From contig JAJXYD010000001.1 of the NCBI GenBank assembly GCA_021780695.1, positions 62,001-126,000 on the forward strand: DNA of 64,000 bases, given 5' to 3'. Below are positions 43,692 through 52,189 of this stretch, in pieces (position 1 is the stretch's first letter; each line of letters opens with the position of its first letter). This DNA comes from Deltaproteobacteria bacterium (GTDB lineage: Bacteria; Desulfobacterota; Syntrophobacteria; Syntrophobacterales; Syntrophobacteraceae). The notes beneath the pieces are model-generated. The model did not search any database and was not told the origin of the DNA. It saw nothing but the letters and a program-made list of their open reading frames with translations. The translations under genes were made by a program, and so were the position numbers.

Positions 43692-44597
43692 TCACTTTAC
43701 AAATGTGCCGAACCGTAACTCGTCGAAAGCCGTTTCAAGTTCTTCGGGGGTGTTCATGACAATGGGGCCTTGCCAGGCGATGGGCTCGCCTATCGGTTTG
43801 CCGGATACAAGGACAAATCGTGCACGATGATCTTTTGAACTGATTTGGACGACATTTCCCTCAGGTTCAAAGAGTGCAACACTTTGGGCTGCGCACCCGC
43901 CGCGGCGCTCACGATCCGGGGTATCCGGGCTTGAATCATCAAGGCCATGGGCCGCGCCGGTATCGCCAAAGCAGGCCTCACCGTCGACAATGTAGGCAAA
44001 GACAGTGTGGCCCGAAGGGATTGCACGCTCAAAGACCGCTCCCGGCGAAAGGCTAACGTCGAGCATTTCCGGATCGATCGCTATGTCGTTTACCGGACCC
44101 TGCACATTTGCGACTCTGCCCGCAATAATCTTTATCCTCACACCGCCGTCGAGAATAACTTCAGGGATATCGGCCGCCTTTACATCGCGGTAGCGCGGCG
44201 CCGACATCTTTTGGTTTGCCGGCAGATTGGCCCAGAACTGCAAACCCCAGATGCCGCCCGTTTGGTTTAGTTTTGGCATTTCCTGGTGAATGATGCCGCT
44301 TGCGGCGCTCATCCACTGAAGGTCACCGGGGCCAATGCCCCCTTTGTTGCCCAAGCTGTCGCCGTGCTCGACCCGTCCTTCGAAGACGTAGGTTATGGTT
44401 TCAATCCCGCGGTGGGGGTGCCATGGAAAACCGGGCAGATAGTGAGCGGGATTGTTGGAATGAAAGTCGTCTAGCATAAGAAATGGGTCAAACTGGGGAA
44501 CTTCGGGACGGCCGAAAGCTCTTTTGAGGTGTACGCCCGCCCCCTCGATTGTGGGCTTACCCTGCAAGATCTTTTTGATTTTTCGTATAGATCCCAT
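43692..44597 (-). CDS. Pirin-family bicupin protein
   Basis: About 301 residues from ATG 44597, which has TGGAGG seven bases upstream. The pirin N-terminal cupin is clear: FDPFLMLDDFHSN, GFPWHPHRGIETITYV (His-X-His metal ligands), EHGDSLGNKGGIGPGDLQWM and GIIHQEMP. The C-terminal pirin domain is shorter in motif but present. Family members are metal-binding cytoplasmic proteins, some with quercetinase activity and others regulatory. The neighbours are unrelated, so no specific role is assigned. The frame is open for 51 further codons that look noncoding. Confidence 0.9.
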   Translation of the reverse strand: MGSIRKIKKILQGKPTIEGAGVHLKRAFGRPEVPQFDPFLMLDDFHSNNPAHYLPGFPWHPHRGIETITYVFEGRVEHGDSLGNKGGIGPGDLQWMSAASGIIHQEMPKLNQTGGIWGLQFWANLPANQKMSAPRYRDVKAADIPEVILDGGVRIKIIAGRVANVQGPVNDIAIDPEMLDVSLSPGAVFERAIPSGHTVFAYIVDGEACFGDTGAAHGLDDSSPDTPDRERRGGCAAQSVALFEPEGNVVQISSKDHRARFVLVSGKPIGEPIAWQGPIVMNTPEELETAFDELRFGTFVK

Positions 44598-44786
44598 GGG
44601 GGTCCTCCAAACTGCCATATTGGCCCTAACCGGTGTTGGTCTCAAAACTTGCCCTGCGGGCAAAACTGGACTTTGCCCCACATCAGAGCCGCACCTGGCG
44701 CAACCTCTAGCATTGCCACCGCCGACACAAAACAGGGATTTCGGATGCATTCTAAGTTATATACGACACCCTGGAAACGCAACCGG

Positions 44787-47129
44787 TCAGAAAATCTCCG
44801 CGTTTTTTCCAAACAACTTCTCCAGGGCCGGGGCCGATTGAATGTGGAGCGCGCTTTGAGGAAAGGCGATCTCGATGTTGTTTTCCCGAAACAAACGGTC
44901 AATTTCATAGCGAACCCGAGAGAGTATCCGCACATCCTGCTCCATATCGGCTATCCAGAACCTGAGCTTAAAATCGAGGGTGCTGGAGCCGAAATCGGCA
45001 AAGAGCACCTCCGGGGCGGGGGCGACCAGCACACCGGTGACCGATCGAGCTGACTCCAAAAGAAGCGATCTAACCATTTTCGTATCCGAACCGTAAGCTA
45101 CCCCTACCGTAAGGTTCAATCTGACACGCCTGTCATGGTGGCTCCAATTTACAATTTTGGTTGTGATCAGCTCTGAGTTCGGAATAAAGAGAGTGGCGTT
45201 GTCCCTGGTTTGCACCACGGTATTGCGGATGGTTATCTTTTTTACGTCTCCAAGCGTCTCGTTGATCTGGATCGTATCGCCGGGCTGGACCGAACGGCCC
45301 AGAAGCAAAATAAGTCCGCTGAAAAAATTGTTGACGATTTGCTGAAGCCCAAAGCCGATTCCAACGCTGAGGCCCCCGGCAACTACCGCAAGGCTCATCA
45401 GATTGAACCCCAGAAGCGAGAGCGTTGAGAGGAGAAAAAATCCCCAAAACAGGTATTTCGATGTCTTTTGGATAACTTCGGTTATCCCCGCCTCCAGATG
45501 GGCCGCTCGAAGCGCGAGGGATTCGACAAGCAGGGCCAGGACCCTGGTGATATAAAAACCCAGGATGATCAGACACAGGATCTTTAAATTGAGCCGGTAG
45601 GTATCCCAGGCAAGCTCTGTGGATATAATCCGGTGGAATACTTCGGAGCCTCCCAGGTGAAGCGAAAACAGTCTAATATTGATAAATATGGCCATGATGG
45701 TGATAAGAGGAAAACCCATAATGGATAAAATACCGATCAAAAATTTATCCTGTTTTCTTTTGGCATTTACGAAACTGCGTAACCTTTTTAAAAGATTTAT
45801 AGAAATATCAATTGAAAGCCATCCGTAGACAACCGTTGAAAGGATAAGAAACGACAGAGGAAGGTATCCTAGGGACGCCATAATTATAAGTGCACAAGAA
45901 AAATATATTAACGATATATATATATATCGTTGCAACCCCAATGCTATGGTTTTCCTTTTAAGGTACATGTAAATGCAGCAAATCCCAAGGCAAAAAATCC
46001 AGGCTATCAGTGAAATTCCATAGGGTACGTTTAGGCCCTGGAGTTGGAGTTGCAATAAATTCAGTATCCAGAGCGGATATATCGCCTTTGAGGATGTCTT
46101 GTCCGGAACGGCGGCTCTTCTGTGCAACAGGATAAAACCATGGAGCAGGACAAAGGAGAAAACTACTTCCCCGATCATCATAACCAGCCCGGAAATTTCA
46201 AATGTCGCGTTTTCGCCAAAACAGCTTATAGATGTCCACAGGCTTAGAAAAAGCCAGAAAGTAAACAGGTCGCCTATTTTGATTGCGGGGTAAAAGGATT
46301 TATTAACTTTTCTTAGCATGAGTGCGCCAAACAAGGCCAGTATGAGCACGGAGCAGGAAACCTTGAGCAGAAGTTTGCGGTTTTTGGGAACCTGCTCGTC
46401 GCTGTTTACTATCCCCCACAAGAGGCTGCTTTCAGTCAGCCACTTTTGGGGACCGCTTTTTAAATTTTTTAAAAAATCTTCGGAAAATAGCGCCGGCATA
46501 TTTCTTAAAAAATATATTTTCCAATAGGTTTTGGTTTTCAGTCTGGTGGCCTTTTGAGCCTCCTCGAGACGAGACATAAACAAGTTGTAGGCTTCCCTGG
46601 ATTTTTCCATTTTCGAGCGCAGAAGGTTCAGCTGGGATTCCAGATTGGAAATATCGGTTAGGTCTCGTTTGAGCGGGGCTAAAAAACAGGATGATGAAGG
46701 GGTTGCAATCTGGCTTTTTAACTCCGATTTGAGGTCGGCGACTTTGTCGGCTGAAATCTCCAAGGAATGCTCCGCATCGGCAAACCATTTGAACCGGCTC
46801 TCCGCTTCAGCTCCCAACACGCTGAGACCGTGATGGATCACCCTTAAATCATCAGGGGCAAGGCCAACTCCATAGAGGAGCATCAGTTGATCCCTGCTTT
46901 TTTCTATTTTTGCCAGGTTCCTTTGGAATTCCCTGCTGCGATCGTCTAATTGGGCATTAAAATCCTTGAGGTTTTCGCCTGCCAGGCGGAAAGAATCCTG
47001 AAAATACTGAAGCACGCTTCGCCAGTTGGCGTCTTCGATCGCCTGGGTTTGGGCTACCAGGCAAAAGATGGAAAGGACGACGAGGGCAATTGCCGCCAAC
47101 CACCTTTTGGTCTTTTTCGCTCGATCCAT
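44787..47129 (-). CDS. Large mechanosensitive channel of the MscS/MscK type
   Basis: Protein of 780 residues. A signal-like N-terminus (WLAAIALVVLSIFCLVAQTQA) leads into a periplasmic coiled-coil region to about 230. Roughly ten membrane helices follow, then the MscS core: the pore helix SVGIGFGLQQIVNNFFSG near 590, the beta domain (GDTIQINETLGDVKKITIRNT, PNSELITTKIVNWSH) and the C-terminal alpha/beta domain. It releases solutes under osmotic downshock. The ATG at 47129 follows AGGGGGGAAG. The long periplasmic and multi-helix head is like MscK/YbiO/MscM-type channels. Confidence 0.9.
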   Translation of the reverse strand: MDRAKKTKRWLAAIALVVLSIFCLVAQTQAIEDANWRSVLQYFQDSFRLAGENLKDFNAQLDDRSREFQRNLAKIEKSRDQLMLLYGVGLAPDDLRVIHHGLSVLGAEAESRFKWFADAEHSLEISADKVADLKSELKSQIATPSSSCFLAPLKRDLTDISNLESQLNLLRSKMEKSREAYNLFMSRLEEAQKATRLKTKTYWKIYFLRNMPALFSEDFLKNLKSGPQKWLTESSLLWGIVNSDEQVPKNRKLLLKVSCSVLILALFGALMLRKVNKSFYPAIKIGDLFTFWLFLSLWTSISCFGENATFEISGLVMMIGEVVFSFVLLHGFILLHRRAAVPDKTSSKAIYPLWILNLLQLQLQGLNVPYGISLIAWIFCLGICCIYMYLKRKTIALGLQRYIYISLIYFSCALIIMASLGYLPLSFLILSTVVYGWLSIDISINLLKRLRSFVNAKRKQDKFLIGILSIMGFPLITIMAIFINIRLFSLHLGGSEVFHRIISTELAWDTYRLNLKILCLIILGFYITRVLALLVESLALRAAHLEAGITEVIQKTSKYLFWGFFLLSTLSLLGFNLMSLAVVAGGLSVGIGFGLQQIVNNFFSGLILLLGRSVQPGDTIQINETLGDVKKITIRNTVVQTRDNATLFIPNSELITTKIVNWSHHDRRVRLNLTVGVAYGSDTKMVRSLLLESARSVTGVLVAPAPEVLFADFGSSTLDFKLRFWIADMEQDVRILSRVRYEIDRLFRENNIEIAFPQSALHIQSAPALEKLFGKNAEIF

Positions 47130-47492
47130 CTTCCCCCCTGTATGTTTCCGGCATCGGCCCATATACAGCCAGGTAATGAATGCTCAATAAGGTATCGGCT
47201 AATAGGTTTGATTGCTACAAGGTTTATTTGTGATTGAGGCTCGAAAAAATGTGCCCGGACTGCAACTCCGGCGCATTTTAAAATCCGCTGCCTGCCGGTT
47301 TTGCGCTGAACCTCCAATGGAGTCAGAGCTTGAATTCGCAACGAAAAGATTCTGCCCCGTTCCATGCAGGCAAAGCTACAGCCGGAGGGGGAGAGTAAAT
47401 AATAGCGCCCGTTTAAGCGAGCACCGGTTTGCCGGGATGTCAGCAAATACTTTCCACCGCACATCCCGGCGGCAGGTCTTTTTATAAACTTC
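47130..47492. other. Intergenic region with a perfect hairpin
   Basis: About 360 bases between the MscS gene and the upstream flavoprotein gene, both on the minus strand. GCCGGGATGT (47431-47440) pairs perfectly with ACATCCCGGC (47461-47470). The plus side continues to TCTTTTTA, and the minus side lacks a T tract, so its direction is unclear. No gene seen. Confidence 0.45.
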
Positions 47493-48068
47493 CTATCCGG
47501 CAATCTTTTTCAACAGCCATGCCATGTTTTGCCCCAGGATTTTCATGGTCTGGATGCCTTCCTCATCTTTTTCCACATCGCCCTTTTCTCTTCCCATGCC
47601 GATGTTCCAATAGGAAGAACCCGGAACGATCATCTCAGACATCAGGAACAGGTGGTTTATCGAGTCAAAGACGTGGATGCCCCCCGCCCTGCGAGCGGCG
47701 GCTATCGCCGCGCCGACCTTTCGTTTGAACATAAAGTCGTTCGCTCTTGAAACAAGACCGGCCCGGTCTATAAGGGCCTTCATTTCCGGAGTGAGATCGC
47801 CAAAATATGTCGGAGAGCCGAAAATTATCCCGTCGGCCTCAACCATCTTGTGTATGCACTCGTTTACCGCATCCTCTTTTACGGCGCATTCCTTATCCTT
47901 GTTTTTCATGCACTTGTAGCATGCGATACACCCGTGGATTTTCTTTCCGGCAAGCTCAACCAGTTCGGTTTCGATGCCCTCTTTACCCAGTTCGGAAAAA
48001 ACATGGTTGATTAAATTGGCCGTATTGCCGCCTTTGCGCGCGCTTCCGTTAAAAGCAACTACTTTCAT
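47493..48068 (-). CDS. Iron-sulfur flavoprotein (Isf-like), FMN reductase fold
   Basis: Protein of 191 residues. The FMN phosphate loop is FNGSARKGGNTANL near the N-terminus, and GSPTYFGDLTPEMKALIDR lies at 90-110. In between, CIACYKCMKNKDKEC follows the compact C-x2-C-x2-C-x7-C pattern of archaeal and anaerobe iron-sulfur flavoproteins, which hold one [4Fe-4S] cluster next to FMN. Such proteins reduce oxygen or peroxide or carry electrons from ferredoxin. ATG 48068 follows TGGAGGAATTG. It stands alone between unrelated genes. Confidence 0.85.
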   Translation of the reverse strand: MKVVAFNGSARKGGNTANLINHVFSELGKEGIETELVELAGKKIHGCIACYKCMKNKDKECAVKEDAVNECIHKMVEADGIIFGSPTYFGDLTPEMKALIDRAGLVSRANDFMFKRKVGAAIAAARRAGGIHVFDSINHLFLMSEMIVPGSSYWNIGMGREKGDVEKDEEGIQTMKILGQNMAWLLKKIAG

Positions 48069-48360
48069 TTCAATTCCTCCAGTGGAAAATTGCCGATAAA
48101 TTAAAACTGAGCACCACATGCTTCCCCTTGCATCCACATGACAGGTGAGACAAATTCATAGCAGCCCCAAGACCTTTTGGCCAGTCCGATCGGAGCTTCC
48201 ATGTAGAGGAAGTTTTTAAAAGAAGCGGAGCGGGCGGAAGGCCCTTGCCGACCCGCAAGACCAACTTGTCGGTATGTATGCCGATAGACCGCTTTTTGCT
48301 CAGCCCTGGGCAAAACCTTTAAGACCGCCTGTTTGATCGACGCCGTCCGGAACGGTCAAA

Positions 48361-48930
48361 TTAGTCGCAGAGGATAAAATGCACTACTTTCTGCGGCCCG
48401 TGAACGCCCCTTGTCATGGTCGCCTCTATATCGCCGGTGCAGCTTGGTCCTGTTGCAAGAGTCAGGCGCGAGGGGAGCCTCTGTCCAATTTGTTGAAAAT
48501 AATCGGCAAGGCCCTCGATACATCCCGTCGCATCGCTTAGCACAATGGAAATTGGGGGCAAAAGGGTCGAAAGTCCGCCCCTGCCTTGTCCCGTGGCGAG
48601 AACCAGACTTCCTGTATCGGCAAGAAAGTGCTCGCACCAAACAAGTCCAACCGATGCCGCTTCAACCCCGCCGATATCCCAGGTATATCCCCCGGGGTCC
48701 TTGCAGGGCATCCTCACTTCAAAGCCCGAAGAAACAACGATGGCCTCGATGGATTGCCGAAAACCTTCAGGCCAGCCCGTGGCGGACATGGCCGCGATTT
48801 TGGGCTCGCCGGCTTGGCCAAGGACTTCTGCCAACCGAAGCGGCAGATCGGGTTGGCAAACACATTCGACCACCGTTCCGGCAATGCGCGCCATTCGAAT
48901 ATAACGCTCCACTATTTGAGGCCGGTTCAT
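48361..48930 (-). CDS. lutC: LutC-type LUD domain protein (lactate utilisation)
   Basis: Protein of 189 residues of the LUD family: the DIGGVEAASVGLVWCEHFLADTGSLVL segment, a polar STLLPPISIVL loop and GPSCTGDIEATMTRGVHGP near the C-terminus are typical of LutC/YkgG. It is the third subunit of the LutABC L-lactate oxidase. The ATG at 48930 overlaps the lutB stop (ATGA). A longer frame to 49425 is a shadow of lutB in another frame. The Sec/Cys positions of other families are absent. Confidence 0.88.
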   Translation of the reverse strand: MNRPQIVERYIRMARIAGTVVECVCQPDLPLRLAEVLGQAGEPKIAAMSATGWPEGFRQSIEAIVVSSGFEVRMPCKDPGGYTWDIGGVEAASVGLVWCEHFLADTGSLVLATGQGRGGLSTLLPPISIVLSDATGCIEGLADYFQQIGQRLPSRLTLATGPSCTGDIEATMTRGVHGPQKVVHFILCD

Positions 48931-50348
48931 GATTTTTCTCCGTTTCTGTCCGGCCCCTTTTGCCTGTCGGCCCACCATGAACGGAAATCCCGGCCTTGCC
49001 CCGGTTCGGGCAACTCCCGGCAGATAGTCCATTCTCCCGCAACCGCGGGGAGTATCGCCGAAGGCAGCCTTGAGCCCCGAGAAAGGATGCGGCGAACAAT
49101 TCCAAGACCCGCCCGGTAGAAGAGGGGATGTCCGGCCAATAGCGCGGGCGCCAGGGCTTTTAGGCCTGGCGGCGCTCCCTTTGCCTCCTCGCGTATCTCT
49201 CGAAGCTTTCTGTGATAGTCGGGGAGAGGAATTCGCATCGGACACACTTCCTCGCAACGCCCGCAAAGGGTGCAGGCATCGGGAAGGTCTCCATAAGCCT
49301 CCATGCCCCACAAAAGAGGGGAGAGCACATCGCCCATGGGTCCGGGATAGACCGATTGGTAGGCATGGCCCCCGACCGTGCGGTAGACTGGGCAGTTGTT
49401 CATGCAGGCGCCGCAGTGGAGGCAATGGAGCATCTGCCTGAAGGGCCCGGAGGCAAGGGAGGTGCGCCCGTTATCGAGCAGCACGACGTGGAGTTGCCTC
49501 GGCCCCTCCTCTTCGCCCTGCCTGCGCGGTCCGGTAATGATGGTCACATAGCTCGAAATTGCCTGTCCGGTGGCCGAACGGGTAAGAAGCGTTAGAAAAC
49601 CGGGTAGATCGGATAGCTCTGGAATCATCTTATCGATTCCAACGATAACGATTTGCACGGGGGGGAGAGCCGAGGTGAGACGGCCGTTGCCCTCATTGGT
49701 CACCATCGCAATGGTTCCGGTCTGGGCAACTGCGAAGTTTGCCCCCGTTATTCCGATGTCGGCTGCAAGGAAACGCTTGCGAAGCGCCCTTCGGGCTACG
49801 CGAACCAGCTCCTCCACGCCAAGCCCGGGCTCGCTGCCCAAAGCTTCATGAAACAGCTGGGCCACTTGCGCCCTGTTTTTGTGAATTGCAGGTGCTACGA
49901 TGTGGGAAGGCTTTTCGCCCGCAAGCTGGATTATAAACTCCCCAAGGTCGGTTTCCGTGACCGCAACACCGGCATCGAGCAGAGCCTCGTTTAAAGAGAT
50001 CTCCTCTGTGGTCATCGACTTGGATTTTACCGCCGAAACGGCGCCAAGATCCGCGGCTATCGAGGTAACGATTTTTAGCGCCTCGGGACCGTTTCGCGCA
50101 AAGTGGGCTACGCCTCCCGCAGCCTCCAGCCGGCCGGCAAACCGGCGAGCATAGAACTCGAGGTTTGCAGATACCTCCATCTTGCGGTCCCTGCCCCAGT
50201 CTCTTAGCTTTTCAAAGCCGGGGTAGGAAGCAGCCGCCGCGCCGCGAACGAAAGAAAGGATGTTGGCCATCTTGCCCACCGCCGCGCACATCACCTCATC
50301 TGAGAGCGCGCTCGCGCAGGCCTTCCGCAAATTATGTGGTGCTTTCAT
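48927..50348 (-). CDS. lutB: LutB-type iron-sulfur protein (lactate utilisation)
   Basis: Protein of 473 residues. An N-terminal LUD domain (SMTTEEISLNEAL, GITGANFAVAQTGTIAMVTNEGN) is followed by a C-terminal ferredoxin domain with two [4Fe-4S] motifs, CLHCGACMNNCPVY near 325 and CTLCGRCEEVCPM near 375. Its C-terminal tail is longer and Arg/Pro rich. It belongs to LutABC, which oxidises L-lactate to pyruvate in the cytoplasm with electrons passing to the quinone pool or other carriers. The gene lies 22 bases after lutA. Confidence 0.92.
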   Translation of the reverse strand: MKAPHNLRKACASALSDEVMCAAVGKMANILSFVRGAAAASYPGFEKLRDWGRDRKMEVSANLEFYARRFAGRLEAAGGVAHFARNGPEALKIVTSIAADLGAVSAVKSKSMTTEEISLNEALLDAGVAVTETDLGEFIIQLAGEKPSHIVAPAIHKNRAQVAQLFHEALGSEPGLGVEELVRVARRALRKRFLAADIGITGANFAVAQTGTIAMVTNEGNGRLTSALPPVQIVIVGIDKMIPELSDLPGFLTLLTRSATGQAISSYVTIITGPRRQGEEEGPRQLHVVLLDNGRTSLASGPFRQMLHCLHCGACMNNCPVYRTVGGHAYQSVYPGPMGDVLSPLLWGMEAYGDLPDACTLCGRCEEVCPMRIPLPDYHRKLREIREEAKGAPPGLKALAPALLAGHPLFYRAGLGIVRRILSRGSRLPSAILPAVAGEWTICRELPEPGQGRDFRSWWADRQKGPDRNGEKS

Positions 50349-50370
50349 TTCTTAATACCTTACCTTGCCG

Positions 50371-51102
50371 CTATGCGAGCGCCTCGGCCAACAGTTGGCC
50401 AAGGTGGAGGAAACGAATTTGCGTTAGCCCTTGCCGTCTAGCCCCCGTTGCAAGATGGGTAAGGCAGCTCAGGTCAAGAGAGCACACCTGAGAGGCGCTC
50501 GTAGCCGATATGTTTTTGAGCTTATCTGTAAGCAGCCGCCCCGAAACTTCGGGTAGCTTTACGCTAAAGCTTCCCCCAAATCCGCAGCAGGTTTCATTTT
50601 CGGCAAGTTTTACGAAATCGGCCCCAAACATCTGCTCGAGATAATTTTCGGCAACCCCGCGAAGCCCTATTCCCCGTAGCGTGCGGCAGCTCGAATGGTA
50701 AGTCGTGCGCTCGGGCCGGGGATGGGGTGGTATCTTTTCAATGCGCAGTACCCGGTCGAGAAATTGGCAAAATTCAAAGGTTTTTCCGCAGACCTGTTTA
50801 AAGCGGTCCCGCAGCAGGGGCGAGTCGGCGAAAAGCTCCGCGTAGTGGTTTCTAACCGTATCGGCGCAGGAGGAGCTGATGGCAACAATTTTTTCAGCAT
50901 CTTCGAAGACCTCAAGAAAATGGAGGGCGAGTCGCCTTGCCCCCTCCGTGCGGCCGGTGTTTAGCCACGGTTGACCGCAGCAGGTCTGAAACCGGGGAAA
51001 TTTTACCTCGACGCCAAAGGCTTCCAAAACGTTTACGCAAGCTCTGGCCGAAGCCGGATACAAAAGATCGGCTGTGCAGGTAAGAAGCAATGACACCTTC
51101 AT
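50371..51102 (-). CDS. lutA: LutA-type CCG-domain iron-sulfur oxidoreductase (lactate utilisation)
   Basis: Protein of 243 residues with two cysteine-rich CCG domains: FQTCCGQPWLNTGR with SSSCADTVRNHY in the first, and TYHSSCRTLRGIG with NETCCGFGGSFSVKLPE in the second. This is the HdrB/GlpC-type domain that holds a noncubane cluster. It is the first gene of lutA-lutB-lutC. The Fur-family gene upstream is 115 bases away and may be in the same unit. The enzyme oxidises L-lactate, a likely electron donor here. Confidence 0.92.
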   Translation of the reverse strand: MKVSLLLTCTADLLYPASARACVNVLEAFGVEVKFPRFQTCCGQPWLNTGRTEGARRLALHFLEVFEDAEKIVAISSSCADTVRNHYAELFADSPLLRDRFKQVCGKTFEFCQFLDRVLRIEKIPPHPRPERTTYHSSCRTLRGIGLRGVAENYLEQMFGADFVKLAENETCCGFGGSFSVKLPEVSGRLLTDKLKNISATSASQVCSLDLSCLTHLATGARRQGLTQIRFLHLGQLLAEALA

Positions 51103-51216
51103 TAAATTTAGCCCTCGCTATCCGTTAAGACATCGAAAAGATAGCGCGATCATACGCTCTTCCCCGGGCAAAGAAAAGGTGGGAGGCAAAGGGTAATGGG
51201 GCGTAACGGAAAAATT

Positions 51217-51660
51217 CTACGAACCCGAACTCACATAGGCCGCTTTACACTTGTCGCAGTAGCCGTGAAAAACCACCTGCCGGCGCAGCACGTGGAATCC
51301 GCCGTTTCCCGAGACAGCCCCCTTGGGCTCTTCGACCGTACAGTCGGCATCGATGATCGCCTGACACTGCAGGCAGACCATATGATGGTGGTGACCGGTC
51401 CTGGCGTCATACCTTGCCACTTCCGTTATAGGGCTCACCTTGTCGATCAGTCCAACATCGTAGAATTTTTCCAGGGTCTTGTAGACCGTTCCCAGCGAAA
51501 TCATGGAGAAGCGCTTCCTTACCTGCTGGTAAACGGCCTCCGCACTGGGGTGCGCCAGGGAGGAGTACAGGGACTGATAAATTGCCAACCGTTGATAGGT
51601 TACCTGAAGGCCGTGGGCTCTAAGAGTCGAGATGAAATCTTTATCTTTTTTACCCTCCAT
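51217..51660 (-). CDS. Fur/PerR-family metal-dependent regulator
   Basis: Protein of 147 residues with the winged helix (LRAHGLQVTYQRLAIYQSLYSSLAHPSAEAVYQQV, SLGTVYKTLEKFYDVGLI) and the metal domain: HHHHMVCLQCQAI near 92-104 (His and the first CxxC) and CDKCKAAY near 136-143 (second CxxC, structural zinc). The spacing is more like PerR than Fur, since the two CxxC pairs bind structural zinc and several sensing His/Asp residues (YDARTGHHHH) are kept. Its own promoter must lie in the AT-rich region upstream, which has a weak PerR-like box. A PerR-type role in peroxide response is plausible but unproven. Confidence 0.88.
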   Translation of the reverse strand: MEGKKDKDFISTLRAHGLQVTYQRLAIYQSLYSSLAHPSAEAVYQQVRKRFSMISLGTVYKTLEKFYDVGLIDKVSPITEVARYDARTGHHHHMVCLQCQAIIDADCTVEEPKGAVSGNGGFHVLRRQVVFHGYCDKCKAAYVSSGS

Positions 51661-52189
51661 GATCAGTTTCCCCCTTTTTTTTCAACAGCAGTCTGTGTGA
51701 AGCTAAAAATCCCAATTATTTCTATAGATAAAGCTGCGTTTGCGCAAGTGAAAACTTATAATAATGTGTATTTTCAGGCTAAAATTCCGATAATTGGATT
51801 CACTAATTGCATATCATTTGATATAATATCAAAATAATAGGCAATTAAGCCATATTGTTTCATGTGCTAGTTCTTATTATCGGTTAATATCGCTATTAAT
51901 AATAGTAAGCATCTGAGTTATGCTATATTTAGATATGTAAATATCTATTAGATGTTGACTAAAGTTATAAACAATAATAATAAATACAAGTTTTATCTAC
52001 AATATTGGTAGACGTAATTCTAAAAAAACATTTTTATGGATGATAGAAATACATGATAATCTATTATTGTATATAATGTAATTAAAATAATATTAGATTA
52101 ATATTGTAAAAAAAGGTTTATTCCATCACTAATAGTGAGTTATTCCGGCTCTATTGGTGATAGACAGAATCTTTTTGCAATATTTAAAA
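51661..52189. other. AT-rich intergenic island with nested palindromes
   Basis: About 530 bases upstream of the Fur-family gene and downstream of mnmG, strikingly poorer in GC than the rest, with stops in all frames. It holds perfect palindromes: TTTGATAT-A-ATATCAAA (51817-51833), itself nested in AATTGC/GCAATT (51805-51846) around the same centre; TAGATAT-gtaa-ATATCTA (51930-51947); and TCACTA-A-TAGTGA (52126-52138). A PerR-like TTATAATAATGTGTA lies at 51756-51770. DnaA-box-like 9-mers TTATCTACA (51993) and TGTATATAA (52068) each deviate by about one base. It could be a promoter/operator region or an origin-like region. Confidence 0.6.

Noticed and set aside
48361..49425. 354-codon frame that extends lutC upstream
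   Set aside because: The upstream 165 codons are a shadow of lutB in another frame. The start at 48930 has a proper ATGA overlap.
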